Positions 20,423 through 21,083 of a stretch of DNA of 21,083 nucleotides are shown piece by piece. The position numbers were made by a program, and so were the translations under genes. The stretch is from a virus: positions 1-21,083 of IMG/VR virus record IMGVR_UViG_3300042539_000954; one strand, written 5' to 3'. The notes below the pieces were generated by a model. It was not told where the DNA came from and ran no database searches. It worked only from the letters and a program-made list of their open reading frames with translations. How positions within the stretch are numbered: position 1 is the first letter of the stretch; every line of letters begins with the position of its first letter.

Positions 20423-21083
20423 ATGGCCGAAGACACGACGAATCCCGGGGCAGACGTTTCCGCCGCAGATAGCGCGGTGGAAGATGCTTTCATCGCTCAG
20501 ATGATGGGCAAGGAAGCGCCGAAGGCCGAGCCCGTGCCGCCCACACCTACCGAGAAGTCCGTGAAGGCGAACGCCGCCGACCCGTCGGTGGTGGTGGAGA
20601 TTGAGGCCGAGCCCGCCACCGAGGACGAGCAGGACGCTGGCGACGAAACCCCCGAGGAAGCCGAGGAGCCCGCGAACGACGCGGCCCCGACGATCACGCC
20701 CCGCATGGCGCGTCTTGCCGAGCGGTTCCTCACGGGCGGATTCCGCTACAGCACGGCCCGCGTGGACAAGTTCGATGACGCCGGACTTGTGCAGGAAGCC
20801 GAAGCACGCGCCACCGAAACCCTTAAACTTGCCAAGTACCCCGAGCGTGTCATCAAGGCGATGACCCCGGACGAACGCTTTCAGGCCGCACTCGAATGGC
20901 GTCCGCGCCTCGTTGCCGCCCAACAGGAATACTCCCGGTCGAAGGCCAACGGCCTCCCGGCGAAACAGACCATCGGGGAAGGCCGCACGTCGGCCCGTAC
21001 CCAGCCTTTGCCCGGAGCGGTGAAGGACTCCGACCCTACGGGGTTGGACGATGAACTCGATTTGGCTGATCCCGCCGTGAAGA
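20423..21083 (+). CDS. Scaffold-like acidic protein, 3' end outside window
   Basis: Starts at ATG 20423 after GTGAGGACC and stays open to the window end (220 residues seen). The first 95 residues are very acidic and Ala/Pro-rich (AEPATEDEQDAGDETPEEAEEPAND), then helical stretches follow (RMARLAERFLTGGF, LVQEAEARATETLKLAKYPERVIKAM, RFQAALEWRPRLVAAQQEYSR). Composition and position after the portal fit a scaffolding protein or capsid-assembly protease/scaffold fusion; no catalytic motif is seen in the visible part. Confidence 0.65.
   Translation, partial: MAEDTTNPGADVSAADSAVEDAFIAQMMGKEAPKAEPVPPTPTEKSVKANAADPSVVVEIEAEPATEDEQDAGDETPEEAEEPANDAAPTITPRMARLAERFLTGGFRYSTARVDKFDDAGLVQEAEARATETLKLAKYPERVIKAMTPDERFQAALEWRPRLVAAQQEYSRSKANGLPAKQTIGEGRTSARTQPLPGAVKDSDPTGLDDELDLADPAVK

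Overview
The window is a contiguous piece of a tailed double-stranded DNA phage or prophage (Caudoviricetes type). The evidence is a recombination and replication block, a terminase large subunit with all its motifs, a portal protein, and dense overlapping genes. The DNA is GC-rich, GTG starts are common and Shine-Dalgarno sites are mostly clear, so the host is probably a high-GC bacterium; nothing seen fixes it more precisely. No integrase, tRNA, CRISPR array or recognisable lysis cassette is present, so the lifestyle cannot be decided.

Left part (1-4845, rightward): a RecB/Cas4-like PD-(D/E)XK nuclease (cut by the window edge), an ERF-type single-strand annealing protein and an SSB form a recombination module. 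A free-standing HNH endonuclease, two adjacent amino-methyltransferases (TSPPY and DPPY types) and a degenerate nuclease-like protein follow.

Middle part (4929-12860, rightward): a small unknown gene and an AT-richer gap with repeated CACA-type motifs precede a replication-initiator-like protein, a DnaB helicase and a small protein resembling only the DNA-binding domain IV of DnaA. From 5415 to 12860, 18 genes run without an intergenic gap, most coupled by ATGA or GTGA. They include an NrdR-like zinc ribbon, a coiled-coil protein, small membrane proteins and an exported Cys-rich protein; most are unrecognised. A strong terminator candidate ends this block.

Leftward block (14895 to 12844): small genes transcribed from a good sigma70-type promoter, with a near-perfect 16-bp palindrome just upstream of it, ending in a Cro/C1-like helix-turn-helix gene. 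The leaders before five of the genes carry GC hairpins; two of these share an identical loop on different stems. A possible 16-residue membrane peptide is coupled between the last two genes.

Right part (15440-21083, rightward): after about 500 bases without a convincing gene come a SLOG/YspA-like protein, a candidate small terminase, a zinc-binding protein, the terminase large subunit, a new promoter, the portal, two small proteins and the start of an acidic scaffold-like protein. This is the start of the packaging and head module.

The most unusual items are the DnaA-domain-IV-only protein, the leftward operon with its hairpin leaders and palindrome, a membrane ORF nested out of frame inside a longer gene, the coupled micropeptide, and a set of genes whose -10-like hexamer lies where a leaderless mRNA would start.
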